From positions 1 to 64,000 of IMG/VR virus record IMGVR_UViG_3300010391_000273: a stretch of DNA of 64,000 nucleotides. The stretch is one strand, 5' to 3'. A program made the position numbers and the translations under genes. Every line of letters begins with the position of its first letter. The first letter of the stretch is position 1. The notes under the pieces were generated by a model that did not search any database, was not told the DNA's origin, and saw nothing but the letters and a program-made list of their open reading frames with translations. Positions 49,771 to 57,881 of this stretch are shown here, piece after piece. This DNA comes from a virus.

Positions 49771-49933
49771 TCTTTCAAACAAGTTTTAAGTTTGTGGTGT
49801 CCAGACTCCTTAGAGGAAGAGGAGACACTCCTCACTTAAGCGGCTTAGGCTAGCAGGCTGACAGACGCTGGATGAGAGACCCCTTTGGCGTAATAGCACA
49901 CTAGGCACCACAATCAATAAGGTTAGAGTGTAT

Positions 49934-51667
49934 ATGATGAATCCAACTCTAGCTACGATTGACCTGTTCAATGTGGTAGTTGCCTCTGAGACTGGCTTGA
50001 ACCTAAGCCATGCTCCCTATGGGTTTGTGACCAACTTCCAGCCCACTCAGGAGCAGATTGAGGTTCTGAGGGAACGTTTCAAGGCTCTCTCCATCATCAC
50101 CCTGTTTTCGGTGAGGGAGCGGGAAACCGCAAGCCTTGACCAACTCCTTCTCAAGCAGCTGCTCCACTATGTCGAGGTATATGGGTTGGAGAGCCCAGGA
50201 TTGTTCAATCTTGAGGTGATAGGTGGGAGGGTTCAGACCATCTCCTATGTCAAAGCCATCTCGATAGGTGAGCTAGACAAAAAGATAACTGAACTACTCT
50301 ATGCCAATCGCCCCATAGATGATATCGCCCCTGTGCTTGAGATCATCTCACACTACAAGATCCTCTATGACTTTAACAAGATCAAGAATAACGAGCTAAA
50401 GGTCGCTCTCTTTGATATCTGTAGGGATACATTTGTATCTGGAGATGATGCAGTTCGTTATATCTGCTACAAAGCTACTAAGAGTACACTCCTTATCAAG
50501 AGCAAAGATGTCATTCAAAAGGTAGCAGTCAGTCAGCCTTCTGATGAGTTTCTATCCAAGCATGTAAAGCCATTAGCGCAGGTATTCAATCGACATAAGA
50601 GGATCATCCTCGCCTGTAAGAACAAGCTGAATCGTGGAGTGATTAACCGGATCTCAAAGCTGAGTAAAAAGGCTCATGTTCCTATTCATGAGGCAGTTTC
50701 CAAGAGATTCATCTCATCAGCAGTTAACGGAAAGGTTCCAACCAATCTTCTCGATACTGAGGCCATCACCCTTCGTGACAAGCTAAAGTATCTAAACTTG
50801 ATCGAGTATAGGCTCCTTGAGCTCCCCTTTGATACGTTCCTGATCAGGAATGGAAAGGTGTGGGCTGAGACAGAGCGAGCCATTCTCGATCCATCTAAGT
50901 TGACCACTCTTCGGGAACTTATTCTCAAGTCAATTTGCAAAGATTTGAGTGAACTGAGGGGTAAGTCCATCCTCCTCGATCCTGCCGTTGATTATGGCTT
51001 GCCTACCTCCCGGAAACAAGTTGTAGGACGACTTCCCTTCGGGACACGGGTTGAGGTTGATCCTCATGATGAGGTACTTTCAGCTGGAATCTACTGGCAT
51101 AACGACTCATGGGAGGGTCAATCAATCGATCTAGACCTCTCCGCCATAAGCTCAAGTGGTGGTCGTACTGGGTGGGGACATTACTCAAGCTTCACATCTA
51201 AAGATATCGTGTTCTCTGGAGACATCACGAGTGCTCCTGAGGGCGCTATGGAATTCATGATGGTTCATCCAAATGAGACCAATCGCTATGGTCTCATGGT
51301 GAATGTCTACAAGGGTCCAGATGAGTGTCCTATGGAGATTGTGGTGGGATCTTCTAACAAAAAGGATTGGCTTGATCTTGCTATCATTCGTGAGAAGATT
51401 GTTCTCAAGTCTAAGCAGAGCATCATTGGCTTCCTAAAGGACGATACCTTTGTCGTGTACACTGGGAGACTCAGCAATTCAAGGGTCTCGGCTGGAAAGC
51501 ATCCAGTTATCGACAAGGGCTTAGGCAATCTGTGGACGATCAAGACACTTTTGGATGAGTGTAAGGTCAAGTATGATTTTGTTCCCAAGGCGGGATTAGT
51601 CTACGACTTCGATCTGACCTATCAAAACTTCTCGCTTGACAAGCTAGAAATCCTCTTGGGCGTCTAA
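49934..51667 (+). CDS. Large protein with C-terminal TerD-like domain, 577 aa
   Basis: An ATG at 49934 is chosen; GTG at 49928 is also possible. The N-terminal ~360 residues are helical (LDQLLLKQLLHYVEVYGLES, PLAQVFNRHKRIILACKNKL). Residues about 370-460 match the TerD type: LPFGTRVEVDPHDEVLSAGI, IDLDLSAISSSGGRTGWGHY, DIVFSGDITSAPEGAMEFMM. The layout resembles MXAN_6230/SCO0854-type proteins but without a visible RING. TerD domains bind calcium and occur in stress- and phage-response systems. It lies directly downstream of the tmRNA. Confidence 0.7.
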   Translation: MMNPTLATIDLFNVVVASETGLNLSHAPYGFVTNFQPTQEQIEVLRERFKALSIITLFSVRERETASLDQLLLKQLLHYVEVYGLESPGLFNLEVIGGRVQTISYVKAISIGELDKKITELLYANRPIDDIAPVLEIISHYKILYDFNKIKNNELKVALFDICRDTFVSGDDAVRYICYKATKSTLLIKSKDVIQKVAVSQPSDEFLSKHVKPLAQVFNRHKRIILACKNKLNRGVINRISKLSKKAHVPIHEAVSKRFISSAVNGKVPTNLLDTEAITLRDKLKYLNLIEYRLLELPFDTFLIRNGKVWAETERAILDPSKLTTLRELILKSICKDLSELRGKSILLDPAVDYGLPTSRKQVVGRLPFGTRVEVDPHDEVLSAGIYWHNDSWEGQSIDLDLSAISSSGGRTGWGHYSSFTSKDIVFSGDITSAPEGAMEFMMVHPNETNRYGLMVNVYKGPDECPMEIVVGSSNKKDWLDLAIIREKIVLKSKQSIIGFLKDDTFVVYTGRLSNSRVSAGKHPVIDKGLGNLWTIKTLLDECKVKYDFVPKAGLVYDFDLTYQNFSLDKLEILLGV

Positions 51668-51684
51668 TTAGCTCTTGAAGCCAA

Positions 51685-51850
51685 TAGAGTTCCTTAAAAT
51701 TTAATGCAAATTACTCTACGCTTCTAATTAAAAATATGGTTTAACTGGTCTGTATGAGCAAATAGGGTTCCTTAAACTTGGTTATTACCCTACGCCCTTA
51801 ACCTTTTCTCGACAAACAGAGTTCCTTAAAATTTTATACAAATTACTCTG
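51685..51850 (+). ncRNA. Three tandem hairpins sharing a TTCCTTAAA loop motif
   Basis: Hairpins at 51685-51718 (TAGAGT/ACTCTA), 51763-51792 (TAGGGT/ACCCTA) and 51817-51850 (CAGAGT/ACTCTG). The stems change in a compensatory way while the 5' loop side TCCTTAAA and the trailing CG after the stem are kept. Covarying stems with a fixed loop indicate selected RNA structure. No ORF spans the 51668-51904 gap. Function unknown; CCTTA is also part of the anti-Shine-Dalgarno sequence. Confidence 0.7.
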
Positions 51851-51904
51851 CGTCGGGAATCTCTACTAGGCCTATTAGAATAACTCGTCAGATAGGAGCC
51901 GCCC

Positions 51905-52429
51905 TTGTTTATTTGTGATGTATGTTCGAAGCCTGTCGGCCCTGGGGTCAAGCCCCTTATGCTCATCCTTCCGACTGATATGAGGCAGACTTCCTATCAT
52001 AATGTGATAGTCGATCCCGAGACTGAGGAGAAGTTTACCAAGGTCTCAAGTGGAAGTGAGTTCATCATCGAGTATAAAACGTGTGGTGCGTGTGCTGGAG
52101 TGGAAGCGAAGATTCCAACCAAGCCCAACCATACAGGCCACATCAACATCATGAGAGGTATGCAAGCTCATGCTAAGCTGTGTAAGAAGAAGTTTGACGA
52201 GTGTGGTCATTGTCAGGAGAATGTGGAGTTTTTCAAGTCGATTCCACTCGTGACCATAAATTTGGGTCTAACCGATCCTATGACAAAGCCTATGAAGGTT
52301 AGCATGGCCTACACAGTCGTGGAGAACATGCTCAGAAGGTCTAAGCACACCTCCATGCGGTCCAAGGCAGACTTTAACGTATCTTACCCCATTCTCAAAC
52401 AGTATGAGGAACGTGGAGGAAGTCTCTAA
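51905..52429 (+). CDS. Zinc-binding protein, 174 aa
   Basis: TTG start with AGGAG upstream. N-terminal CDVCSKPVGPG, then CGACAGVE and CGHCQENVEFFKS, giving at least three Cys pairs. The rest is mixed. Likely a zinc-ribbon protein with a regulatory or structural role; unrecognised. Confidence 0.6.
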   Translation: MFICDVCSKPVGPGVKPLMLILPTDMRQTSYHNVIVDPETEEKFTKVSSGSEFIIEYKTCGACAGVEAKIPTKPNHTGHINIMRGMQAHAKLCKKKFDECGHCQENVEFFKSIPLVTINLGLTDPMTKPMKVSMAYTVVENMLRRSKHTSMRSKADFNVSYPILKQYEERGGSL

Positions 52430-52433
52430 AATT

Positions 52434-52502
52434 TCGGGGATAGGATGACGTGTTATCCAACAGGTCGCAACTGTTAGGCCGGTTTCACACCCGGCTCCCC
52501 GA
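52434..52502 (+). ncRNA. 69-nt cloverleaf-like structured RNA, copy 2
   Basis: Closing stem TCGGGGA/TCCCCGA; arm 1 as in copy 1 (TAGGATGACGTGTTATCC identical); arm 2 AACAG-GTCGCAA-CTGTT; arm 3 GCCGG-TTTCACAC-CCGGC. Compared with copy 1, base changes are paired. The following ACA and a CCGGT...AATTTGGA tail are also similar. It lies between the end of a coding gene and the next start (52600). Confidence 0.75.
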
Positions 52503-52599
52503 ACAATAAGTCCGGTCAATATGCAATTTGGAACACGGGGCCACAAACGTTGAGTCCCATCACCTGTGTGTTTAAACCGTTGGTGCATCAGGAGTTACA

Positions 52600-52884
52600 A
52601 TGTTTACCTTGAAACCGAGCGACCTGTCTATCCTTTCAGAAATCAACGAGCTTTCTCATAGATATGGCGACATTTCTGGGGCGTACCTATTCAAATTAGG
52701 AGAGACGTTTCAATGGATGCCCCTCAAAGACTATCAAAGACGAATAATCAGGCTTGTAGACAACAAATACATCGATATTAAAGGCAACTTAGCCTTCCTA
52801 ACACCTCTTGGGACACGTGCCGTAGGGGGTGTCCTAACGAGGTCGGATGTAGTTGGAGTAGAGACAGAAGCCGAGCAGGCATAG
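52600..52884 (+). CDS. Winged-helix-like small protein, 94 aa
   Basis: Helical pattern SDLSILSEINELSHRYGDIS, DYQRRIIRLVDNKYIDIKGN, LAFLTPLGTRAVGGVL is like a winged helix: two helices and a β-wing. It might be a transcription regulator. The upstream leader contains the 69-nt RNA, so that RNA could control it. Confidence 0.55.
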   Translation: MFTLKPSDLSILSEINELSHRYGDISGAYLFKLGETFQWMPLKDYQRRIIRLVDNKYIDIKGNLAFLTPLGTRAVGGVLTRSDVVGVETEAEQA

Positions 52885-53088
52885 GCTGCTACTTTTTTAC
52901 CATTTTCCATTGTCCAGCTCATTAGAGGTTCAACCTGTAGCCTATGGTTTCGTCGTTTGACTATACCTAATTTTGAGTGGTCCTTTAGGTTTAGTTATGT
53001 TTATCTTTCCACTACTCCTCGTTTTATGTGCTGTTTGGGGTTTTGGAATTTAGGAAACTTGGAAAAGCTATGCAAAATTATTGTAATC

Positions 53089-53316
53089 ATGACTAATCCC
53101 ATTCAAAGGATGAGAGAGCGTGTTTGGAACTACATGAACGAAGACTATGATATTGACGACTCTTATGCTGTCGATATCATGGAAGACTTCTTGAAGATGT
53201 TAGGGACAACGCTACCACACTCAGAGAACGATTTTAATAGAGCCTCCATTTTAGACGATCCTAAGATGGAGGAGTTCCTACTCAATGTCGAGATGAACTT
53301 GAGTGGTGGCGGTTAG
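53089..53316 (+). CDS. Small acidic protein, 75 aa
   Basis: ATG at 53089 is taken; an earlier in-frame start would give an unlikely hydrophobic stretch. MTNPIQRMRERVWNYMNEDY, DSYAVDIMEDFLKMLGTTLP: acidic helices, no family. It is followed by a GATCATGCATGATCGTAAG-type unit (53322-53340). Confidence 0.5.
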   Translation: MTNPIQRMRERVWNYMNEDYDIDDSYAVDIMEDFLKMLGTTLPHSENDFNRASILDDPKMEEFLLNVEMNLSGGG

Positions 53317-53353
53317 AGGTTAATCATGCATGATCGTAAGCGGGGTGTAAGTT

Positions 53354-54232
53354 ATGAAGAAGATCATCATGGTAACCCTAGGCATGTTGAGTGCTGGCCT
53401 TCTGTGTGCCCAAACGGGGAAACTGTATATTGGTCCAGAGAACCCCACAGATACCCGGTGGGCTACTAAAGCAGACTTTGATGGCTCCATTATCTTTTGC
53501 CGTGGGTTCTATACGAGTGATCGACAAGAGGCTAATGGGGGTGGATGGTGGACCGATTACCCAGGCGGTGATAACAATTTCCTTGTGAGACTCTCTGAGT
53601 TGACGGAGACTCGGGTAAGGTTCTCCAAGGATCGAATTCCCTTCTTTGTAGTTGTGCATCTGGACGATCCGCTTCTGTTCAAATGTCCGATCCTGTTTAT
53701 GGAGGATGTAGGGACAGTACGATTCACCGATCGGCAAGTGGAGATGCTCACACGATATTTTGCTCAAGGTGGCTTCTTGTGGGTTGATGACTTCTGGGGC
53801 TCACAAGCTTGGGAGCAGTGGGAGTATGAGATTCGACGGGTCTTACCATCGGGAACCCATCCGATGTTTGACATCCCTACCGACCACCCGATTATGCACA
53901 TGCTGTATGAGGTGCCAAAGATTCATCAGCAGCCCACAATTGGGTTATGGAACACAAGTTGCTCGGGCGATGAGTTTGACTCTGACGCCACAGTCATTCC
54001 ATGCCTTGATCAACGCTGGCCCACCTCCGAACGTGGGGCCGACAGCGCAGAAGTCCACTTTAGAGGCATTCAAGATGAGAATGGCCACCTCCAAGTCGTC
54101 ATGACACATAACACAGACATCGCGGATGGCTGGGAAGAGGAAAAGCCCAATAACATGGCCTACATCCATGAGTTTTCCGCTAAGTGCTACGCGATTGGCG
54201 TCAACATCTTTTTATATGCGCTTACCCATTAA
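53354..54232 (+). CDS. DUF4159-like secreted protein, 292 aa
   Basis: Signal peptide (MKKIIMVTLGMLSAGLLCAQ). DUF4159 hallmarks: FCRGFYTSDRQEANGGGWWT, DYPGGDNNFLVRLSELT, LDDPLLFKCPILFM, and YFAQGGFLWVDDFWGSQAWE then RRVLPSG. The family is mostly bacterial, often within larger membrane-associated proteins, and its function is unknown. Here it is a single-domain periplasmic or secreted form. Capture from a bacterial host is probable. Confidence 0.8.
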   Translation: MKKIIMVTLGMLSAGLLCAQTGKLYIGPENPTDTRWATKADFDGSIIFCRGFYTSDRQEANGGGWWTDYPGGDNNFLVRLSELTETRVRFSKDRIPFFVVVHLDDPLLFKCPILFMEDVGTVRFTDRQVEMLTRYFAQGGFLWVDDFWGSQAWEQWEYEIRRVLPSGTHPMFDIPTDHPIMHMLYEVPKIHQQPTIGLWNTSCSGDEFDSDATVIPCLDQRWPTSERGADSAEVHFRGIQDENGHLQVVMTHNTDIADGWEEEKPNNMAYIHEFSAKCYAIGVNIFLYALTH

Positions 54233-54253
54233 CAACCGTTTTAGAGGTCTAAA

Positions 54254-54409
54254 TTGAAAGCTACCGAAAAGCGCAAGATTATTCGGCTGCGTTGGGCACA
54301 GAAGATGAAAGAGGGTGACACGAACGATGCTTCAAGTGGCAATTGGGGCAAGGCCGCCAACGCCACCACTGAACACCACAATACTTGGGGATCTAGCCAC
54401 GGAAGATAG
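54254..54409 (+). CDS. Small basic protein, 51 aa
   Basis: TTG at 54254. MKATEKRKIIRLRWAQKMKE then Gly/Asn/Thr-rich C-terminus. A GAGG-type site lies 8 bases upstream. No family. Confidence 0.45.
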   Translation: MKATEKRKIIRLRWAQKMKEGDTNDASSGNWGKAANATTEHHNTWGSSHGR

Positions 54410-54425
54410 TTACTGAGGTCATCTC

Positions 54426-54833
54426 ATGTTATTCCTGGTCTTACAACTTTGGACTTCCCTAATGAGTCCCTACGATCGTCAGCATGAGGTAAAGCTCTTC
54501 GGGAATTGGCAAAGTTGTTTGCAGGATGATAACACGTATGGTGAGAGGATTTATGATCATGTAGTTGGTAGTAAGTTCCTTTGGACCTTTCATATGGGAC
54601 CCATGGATGAGCTTGCCTTTTATAGTGGGTCTGGTCCCGAAGATGATCTCCATGATCATGATAATACACTAAACTTGCTCATGCCTGCCTATAGAGTATT
54701 TAGCGTCTCAACTTGGAAAGGCAAGCGTAATTGGTCTATCCCATCTTTTAAGCTTCATATCAGCGTGGTAAGTGCAGGCGGGAGCCGAGATGAGTGTGAG
54801 AGCTTCATTGTTAAGATCGAGGGGACACGATGA
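54426..54833 (+). CDS. Unknown protein, 135 aa
   Basis: ATG at 54426 with GAGG seven bases upstream; ATG 54462 (MSPYDRQHEVKLFGNW) is an alternative. The centre is rich in Asp/His (SGPEDDLHDHDNTLN), which might bind metal. Overlaps the next gene by ATGA. Confidence 0.5.
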   Translation: MLFLVLQLWTSLMSPYDRQHEVKLFGNWQSCLQDDNTYGERIYDHVVGSKFLWTFHMGPMDELAFYSGSGPEDDLHDHDNTLNLLMPAYRVFSVSTWKGKRNWSIPSFKLHISVVSAGGSRDECESFIVKIEGTR

Positions 54834-55036
54834 TCATAACCTACATTACCATCCTTGCCGTGAGCTTTCTAGTAGGCTTTATATTTACCTTTATTAATCG
54901 TAAAGGATTAAGCATGAAACTTCCCCCCTATTGGGATGCCAAAACTATCTTAACCTTTGAACTTGTCATGGTTGGTTTAATCTCATCCCTTTTTGTGTGG
55001 TTGATTACTAATACATACAATACTAGTGCATACTAG
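54830..55036 (+). CDS. Small membrane protein, two helices, 68 aa
   Basis: MIITYITILAVSFLVGFIFT and FELVMVGLISSLFVWLITNT are two membrane segments joined by a basic loop (INRKGLSMKLPPYW). Holin-like topology but no family. Starts in a 4-base overlap. Confidence 0.6.
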   Translation: MIITYITILAVSFLVGFIFTFINRKGLSMKLPPYWDAKTILTFELVMVGLISSLFVWLITNTYNTSAY

Positions 55037-55059
55037 GATTATATGGTGGCGGGAGTCTT

Positions 55060-55848
55060 ATGTTAAAAGGTAAAGAGTGGTATGACGATCATCTGAAGAG
55101 TTTCGTTATACCTGTCTTAGGTAAGATTCCAAAGCTTCTTAACAATAACTATCTTACAACTAATCAATCTCTAAAAATGTTAAAGGTTGAGGTTAATCTT
55201 AAGGCTCTTCTAGAGTTGTGGGCCGAAGCTAAAAAGAGAGCCCAAGGTAGGATTATCCTCCTACCTGGGAGAGATGTATGGCTATTCGAAGTTTTAGCCA
55301 GGCTTGATGGTACGAAGACCATCTTTAGACCTGAGATTTCTTCAGACACTTGGAAATGGGTAGCGGCACATGATCCTGAGAGGGAACTCTTTAAGAATTG
55401 TTATTGTGTAGACTCAGGAAATGCTGGGTCCATCCCTAAAGGATTGAGTTGTGTTGATTGGGGCTTGGTTTACTACTCTATGGGTCATCATCCACTCCAC
55501 CAACTGATTCAATTTAACCCTAATTTTAAAGGTCCCTACTACGATTGCTATTGCATCTTGGAGAGTATCCCAAAGTATTGGGTGAGAGGTGCTTTAACTA
55601 CTGGTCCTTACAATGTTCAGAAGATTGCTCCGACTAGTTTGAATGGTATTGGTACCTTTACGGTTGCTGTTTTAGGTACGATGCTTGTAGCAAACTATTG
55701 GTTCAAAGTTAATGAGACTAAGGTAGCTTCACGTATAAGGTTAACAGGACTAAGATTGAAAAGGCTTAAGCCTAGAATCCTCAAGAGACCTAGAATAAGG
55801 TATGTGGATGGTCATTCTATCCCGACTAAGTTAAAAAGGATAAGATAA
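55060..55848 (+). CDS. Unknown α/β enzyme-like protein, 262 aa
   Basis: Has IILLPGRDVWLFEVLARLDG, FRPEISSDTWKWV and a CVDSGNAGSIPKGLSCVDWG segment. A D-x-G-x-x-G-S-I-P loop of this type suggests phosphate or nucleotide binding, but I cannot name a family. The C-terminus is very basic (LKRLKPRILKRPRIRYVDGH), a sign of RNA binding. It opens the gene run that contains the RNA ligases. Confidence 0.6.
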   Translation: MLKGKEWYDDHLKSFVIPVLGKIPKLLNNNYLTTNQSLKMLKVEVNLKALLELWAEAKKRAQGRIILLPGRDVWLFEVLARLDGTKTIFRPEISSDTWKWVAAHDPERELFKNCYCVDSGNAGSIPKGLSCVDWGLVYYSMGHHPLHQLIQFNPNFKGPYYDCYCILESIPKYWVRGALTTGPYNVQKIAPTSLNGIGTFTVAVLGTMLVANYWFKVNETKVASRIRLTGLRLKRLKPRILKRPRIRYVDGHSIPTKLKRIR

Positions 55849-55876
55849 CAAACTTTCCATTCTAAATAGGAACTAA

Positions 55877-56620
55877 ATGAGTTTACCTAAGGTAGTTACG
55901 TTTACGGGGGCCGACGATTCAGTCAAGGCCAAAGACATCCTAAAAGTTTCTAAGGCCTATCCTGATACCGAATGGGGAATCTTATTTGGTGGACCAACAA
56001 ACGGAGCCCCCAGATATCCTTCTAGGCTATGGCTGGCTAGTGAGCTTCCTAAGTTAAAGGGACTCAATCTCACAGCTCATTTGTGTGGGAACTGGGTGTA
56101 TGACCTGGTTCTTAGAGGTGATTTCACATGGCTTTATGCCTTTAGTGGGATTACCACACTATTCCAGCGGATTCAACTGAACTTCCATGGCATGGAGTTC
56201 CCGCCTGCTGCGAGGAGTTTCCACCCTAGAATCCAAGATGAACCATTTCAGTTCATCTTTCAAGACGATGAAGTCAATGGTCATCTCATGCAACATGGTA
56301 CTATTAATGAGGTAAGGTTGTTTGATGTGTCACACGGGGCTGGAGTCCTTCCAGGTGAAGAGGGTGAAACTAATCCATGGCCTAAGCGTACCAAGTATGA
56401 ATACATGGGCTATGCTGGTGGCTTAGGTCCTGATAACATTGTAGAGCAACTTAAACTGATTACAGAGTCGGCTAATCCGGCATCGTATGGGAACTTTTGG
56501 ATCGACATGGAATCAAAAGTTAGAAGCAAGGTTCCTGTTGTGGATGGGCTTATTAATCAGGTTGAAGACATCTTCGACCTAAAGAAGGTTAGACAAGTCT
56601 GTAAGAAGGTGTGGGGCTAA
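55877..56620 (+). CDS. TrpF-like TIM-barrel protein, 247 aa
   Basis: Opening VVTFTGADDSVKAKDILKVS and EWGILFGGPTNGAPRYPSRL then LNLTAHLCGNWVYDLVLRGD are typical of a family of TIM-barrel proteins related to phosphoribosylanthranilate isomerase. A 241-247 aa length fits one barrel. The catalytic pattern of true TrpF is not evident, so substrate is unknown. The neighbours suggest small-molecule or nucleotide chemistry. Confidence 0.6.
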   Translation: MSLPKVVTFTGADDSVKAKDILKVSKAYPDTEWGILFGGPTNGAPRYPSRLWLASELPKLKGLNLTAHLCGNWVYDLVLRGDFTWLYAFSGITTLFQRIQLNFHGMEFPPAARSFHPRIQDEPFQFIFQDDEVNGHLMQHGTINEVRLFDVSHGAGVLPGEEGETNPWPKRTKYEYMGYAGGLGPDNIVEQLKLITESANPASYGNFWIDMESKVRSKVPVVDGLINQVEDIFDLKKVRQVCKKVWG

Positions 56621-56806
56621 TTGTCAGCCTTACTAAAAGCCTTAGCATTCAGATGGTGTCGGGATTATGGGGACAGGACCCATAAAGACTTCCACTATAA
56701 GGGAGGCGAATGTCAAAACATCTTCAATCTGTTTTGCCCCAATTGTAATGATGGCTATAACTTTGCAAAAGATGTGATCGAGTGTGTTAAAAAGAGGTTA
56801 GCATAA
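56621..56806 (+). CDS. Small Cys-rich protein, 61 aa
   Basis: TTG start immediately after the previous stop. Contains RWCRDYGDRTHKDFHYKGGE, CQNIFNLFCPNC and a final Cys, probably a zinc site. Its TAA overlaps the next ATG. Confidence 0.55.
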   Translation: MSALLKALAFRWCRDYGDRTHKDFHYKGGECQNIFNLFCPNCNDGYNFAKDVIECVKKRLA

Positions 56807-56979
56807 TGAATGCAAAACGTAGTAATAAAATCATTCTCACTCTAACCCAGAGTGAGGCTGATAAAATCGTGGAAGAACTTAGTGACTTTGGCTTCGATGC
56901 CGATGACATGTCTGGGAAGAAGCAGCCCAACCAGAAGTGGCCTACTTTATTTGAGCTATATGAGGAGTTAGGTTACTAA
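56806..56979 (+). CDS. Small acidic protein, 57 aa
   Basis: TAATG junction with the previous gene. IILTLTQSEADKIVEELSDF and DADDMSGKKQPNQKWPTLFE; helical, acidic; unknown function. Followed after one base by the receiver-like gene. Confidence 0.55.
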   Translation: MNAKRSNKIILTLTQSEADKIVEELSDFGFDADDMSGKKQPNQKWPTLFELYEELGY

Positions 56980-56980
56980 G

Positions 56981-57427
56981 ATGAGACTTGAACCAACAAA
57001 CTCAGGCTCACTACGCTGGTTCATTTTGGAAGATGAGGCTTATACTGATGCGGGCTATGACAACCCACCTAGATCAACTCTCTTAAAGATTCTAGGACGC
57101 CATAATCTAACAGTCGCACTCAGTTCTGATGAGGCTAAGCTTAAATTTGATCCTAGAGCTTGTTATACGCACATGATCATCGATTTTGATATGCACGGGT
57201 TCCCCAATCCCGATTTGACCTTTCCTAACACTGGATTAAACTTCATTCAGTGGATGGTAGCTAGACATAAGCTTCTAATTCCAACCCCAGAGATTTTCCT
57301 CCATTCTCAAAACGTTAGAGGCCGAGAAGCTATGGCTAAACTTCTAAAGGTCTCAGGTTATAAGAAGGTAAGTCAACACTACTTTGGTAGAGACTATTTG
57401 GCGATGTTGAGTGAGAGGTTCCTATGA
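56981..57427 (+). CDS. Cyclic-phosphate-processing receiver-like domain (cREC type), 148 aa
   Basis: The fold pattern is that of a receiver: RWFILEDEAYTDAGYDNPPR (acidic pair at the first strand), LTVALSSDEAKLKFD, THMIIDFDMHG (the phospho-acceptor strand), GLNFIQWMVA and IFLHSQNVRGREAMAKLL. This matches the cREC family, proposed from gene neighbourhoods to process 2',3'-cyclic phosphate ends together with RNA ligases. Two RNA ligases 1.4 kb downstream support the same idea. The reaction itself is not proven. Confidence 0.7.
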   Translation: MRLEPTNSGSLRWFILEDEAYTDAGYDNPPRSTLLKILGRHNLTVALSSDEAKLKFDPRACYTHMIIDFDMHGFPNPDLTFPNTGLNFIQWMVARHKLLIPTPEIFLHSQNVRGREAMAKLLKVSGYKKVSQHYFGRDYLAMLSERFL

Positions 57428-57561
57428 AGTTCCTTTGTAGACTCTTCGGGCATAAGCGGCCCAAGTTCAAGCTTCGGCGAGGTTTCCATTGTCGTCGATG
57501 TATGACTTGGGTAAATATCCTTCCTCCTAAGTATGATCGTAAGGATGGCGAGAGCTTATGA
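57424..57561 (+). CDS. Small basic CxxC protein, 45 aa
   Basis: ATG overlaps the previous stop. MKFLCRLFGHKRPKFKLRRG then CRRCMTWVNILPP. The LFGHK...CxxC pattern recurs in a 35-aa protein at 57773 and is seen in many phage mini-proteins. Its TGA overlaps the next ATG. A zinc knuckle is likely. Confidence 0.6.
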   Translation: MKFLCRLFGHKRPKFKLRRGFHCRRCMTWVNILPPKYDRKDGESL

Positions 57562-57773
57562 AAGACCCCCTTTGTGAAGGTGGAGAGGCTGAAATCTTCA
57601 AGGGCTTCATTCATCTGGGCCTATTCGGGCTCGGTGTGACCTGTGCGGCCTATAATGCGATGGCTTGGAGTCAACGCCGCGAGAACCACTTGCTAAAGAA
57701 CGTGATCGTCTACGGCGCCCTCGCATGGTATGAGGGAGTACAGATCTCCCGACATCTCATAGGGACTAAGTGA
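57558..57773 (+). CDS. Small membrane-associated protein, 71 aa
   Basis: ATGA overlap with the previous gene. One membrane-like segment (FIHLGLFGLGVTCAAYNAMA) and a second weaker one (VIVYGALAWYEGVQISRHLI). Unknown. Confidence 0.55.
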   Translation: MKDPLCEGGEAEIFKGFIHLGLFGLGVTCAAYNAMAWSQRRENHLLKNVIVYGALAWYEGVQISRHLIGTK

Positions 57774-57880
57774 TGTGGAATAAACTTAAGTGCCTACTTG
57801 GCTTTCATGACTATGTTCCAAGTTTAAATGCCAAGTATGACTATTGCACTCGTTGCCCCAAATACATTAAGGTAGTTTAA
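57773..57880 (+). CDS. Small CxxC protein, 35 aa
   Basis: TGATG junction. MWNKLKCLLGFHDYVPSLNA then YCTRCPKYIKVV. Similar in design to the 45-aa protein at 57424 (Cys, aromatic GH/GFH, CxxC), so both may be zinc-knuckle paralogues. Confidence 0.55.
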   Translation: MWNKLKCLLGFHDYVPSLNAKYDYCTRCPKYIKVV

Positions 57881-57881
57881 A

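Noticed and set aside
49771-49927. One-piece tmRNA ending at ...GGCACCA (49910)
   Set aside because: No T arm and no sequence pairing with GGGGTCG is found there, while the upstream CGACTCC-ACCA pairs exactly.
51685-51850. Possible short CRISPR array
   Set aside because: The three repeat units differ in their stems, are unevenly spaced (78 and 54 bases) and are not identical. Covarying hairpins fit better.
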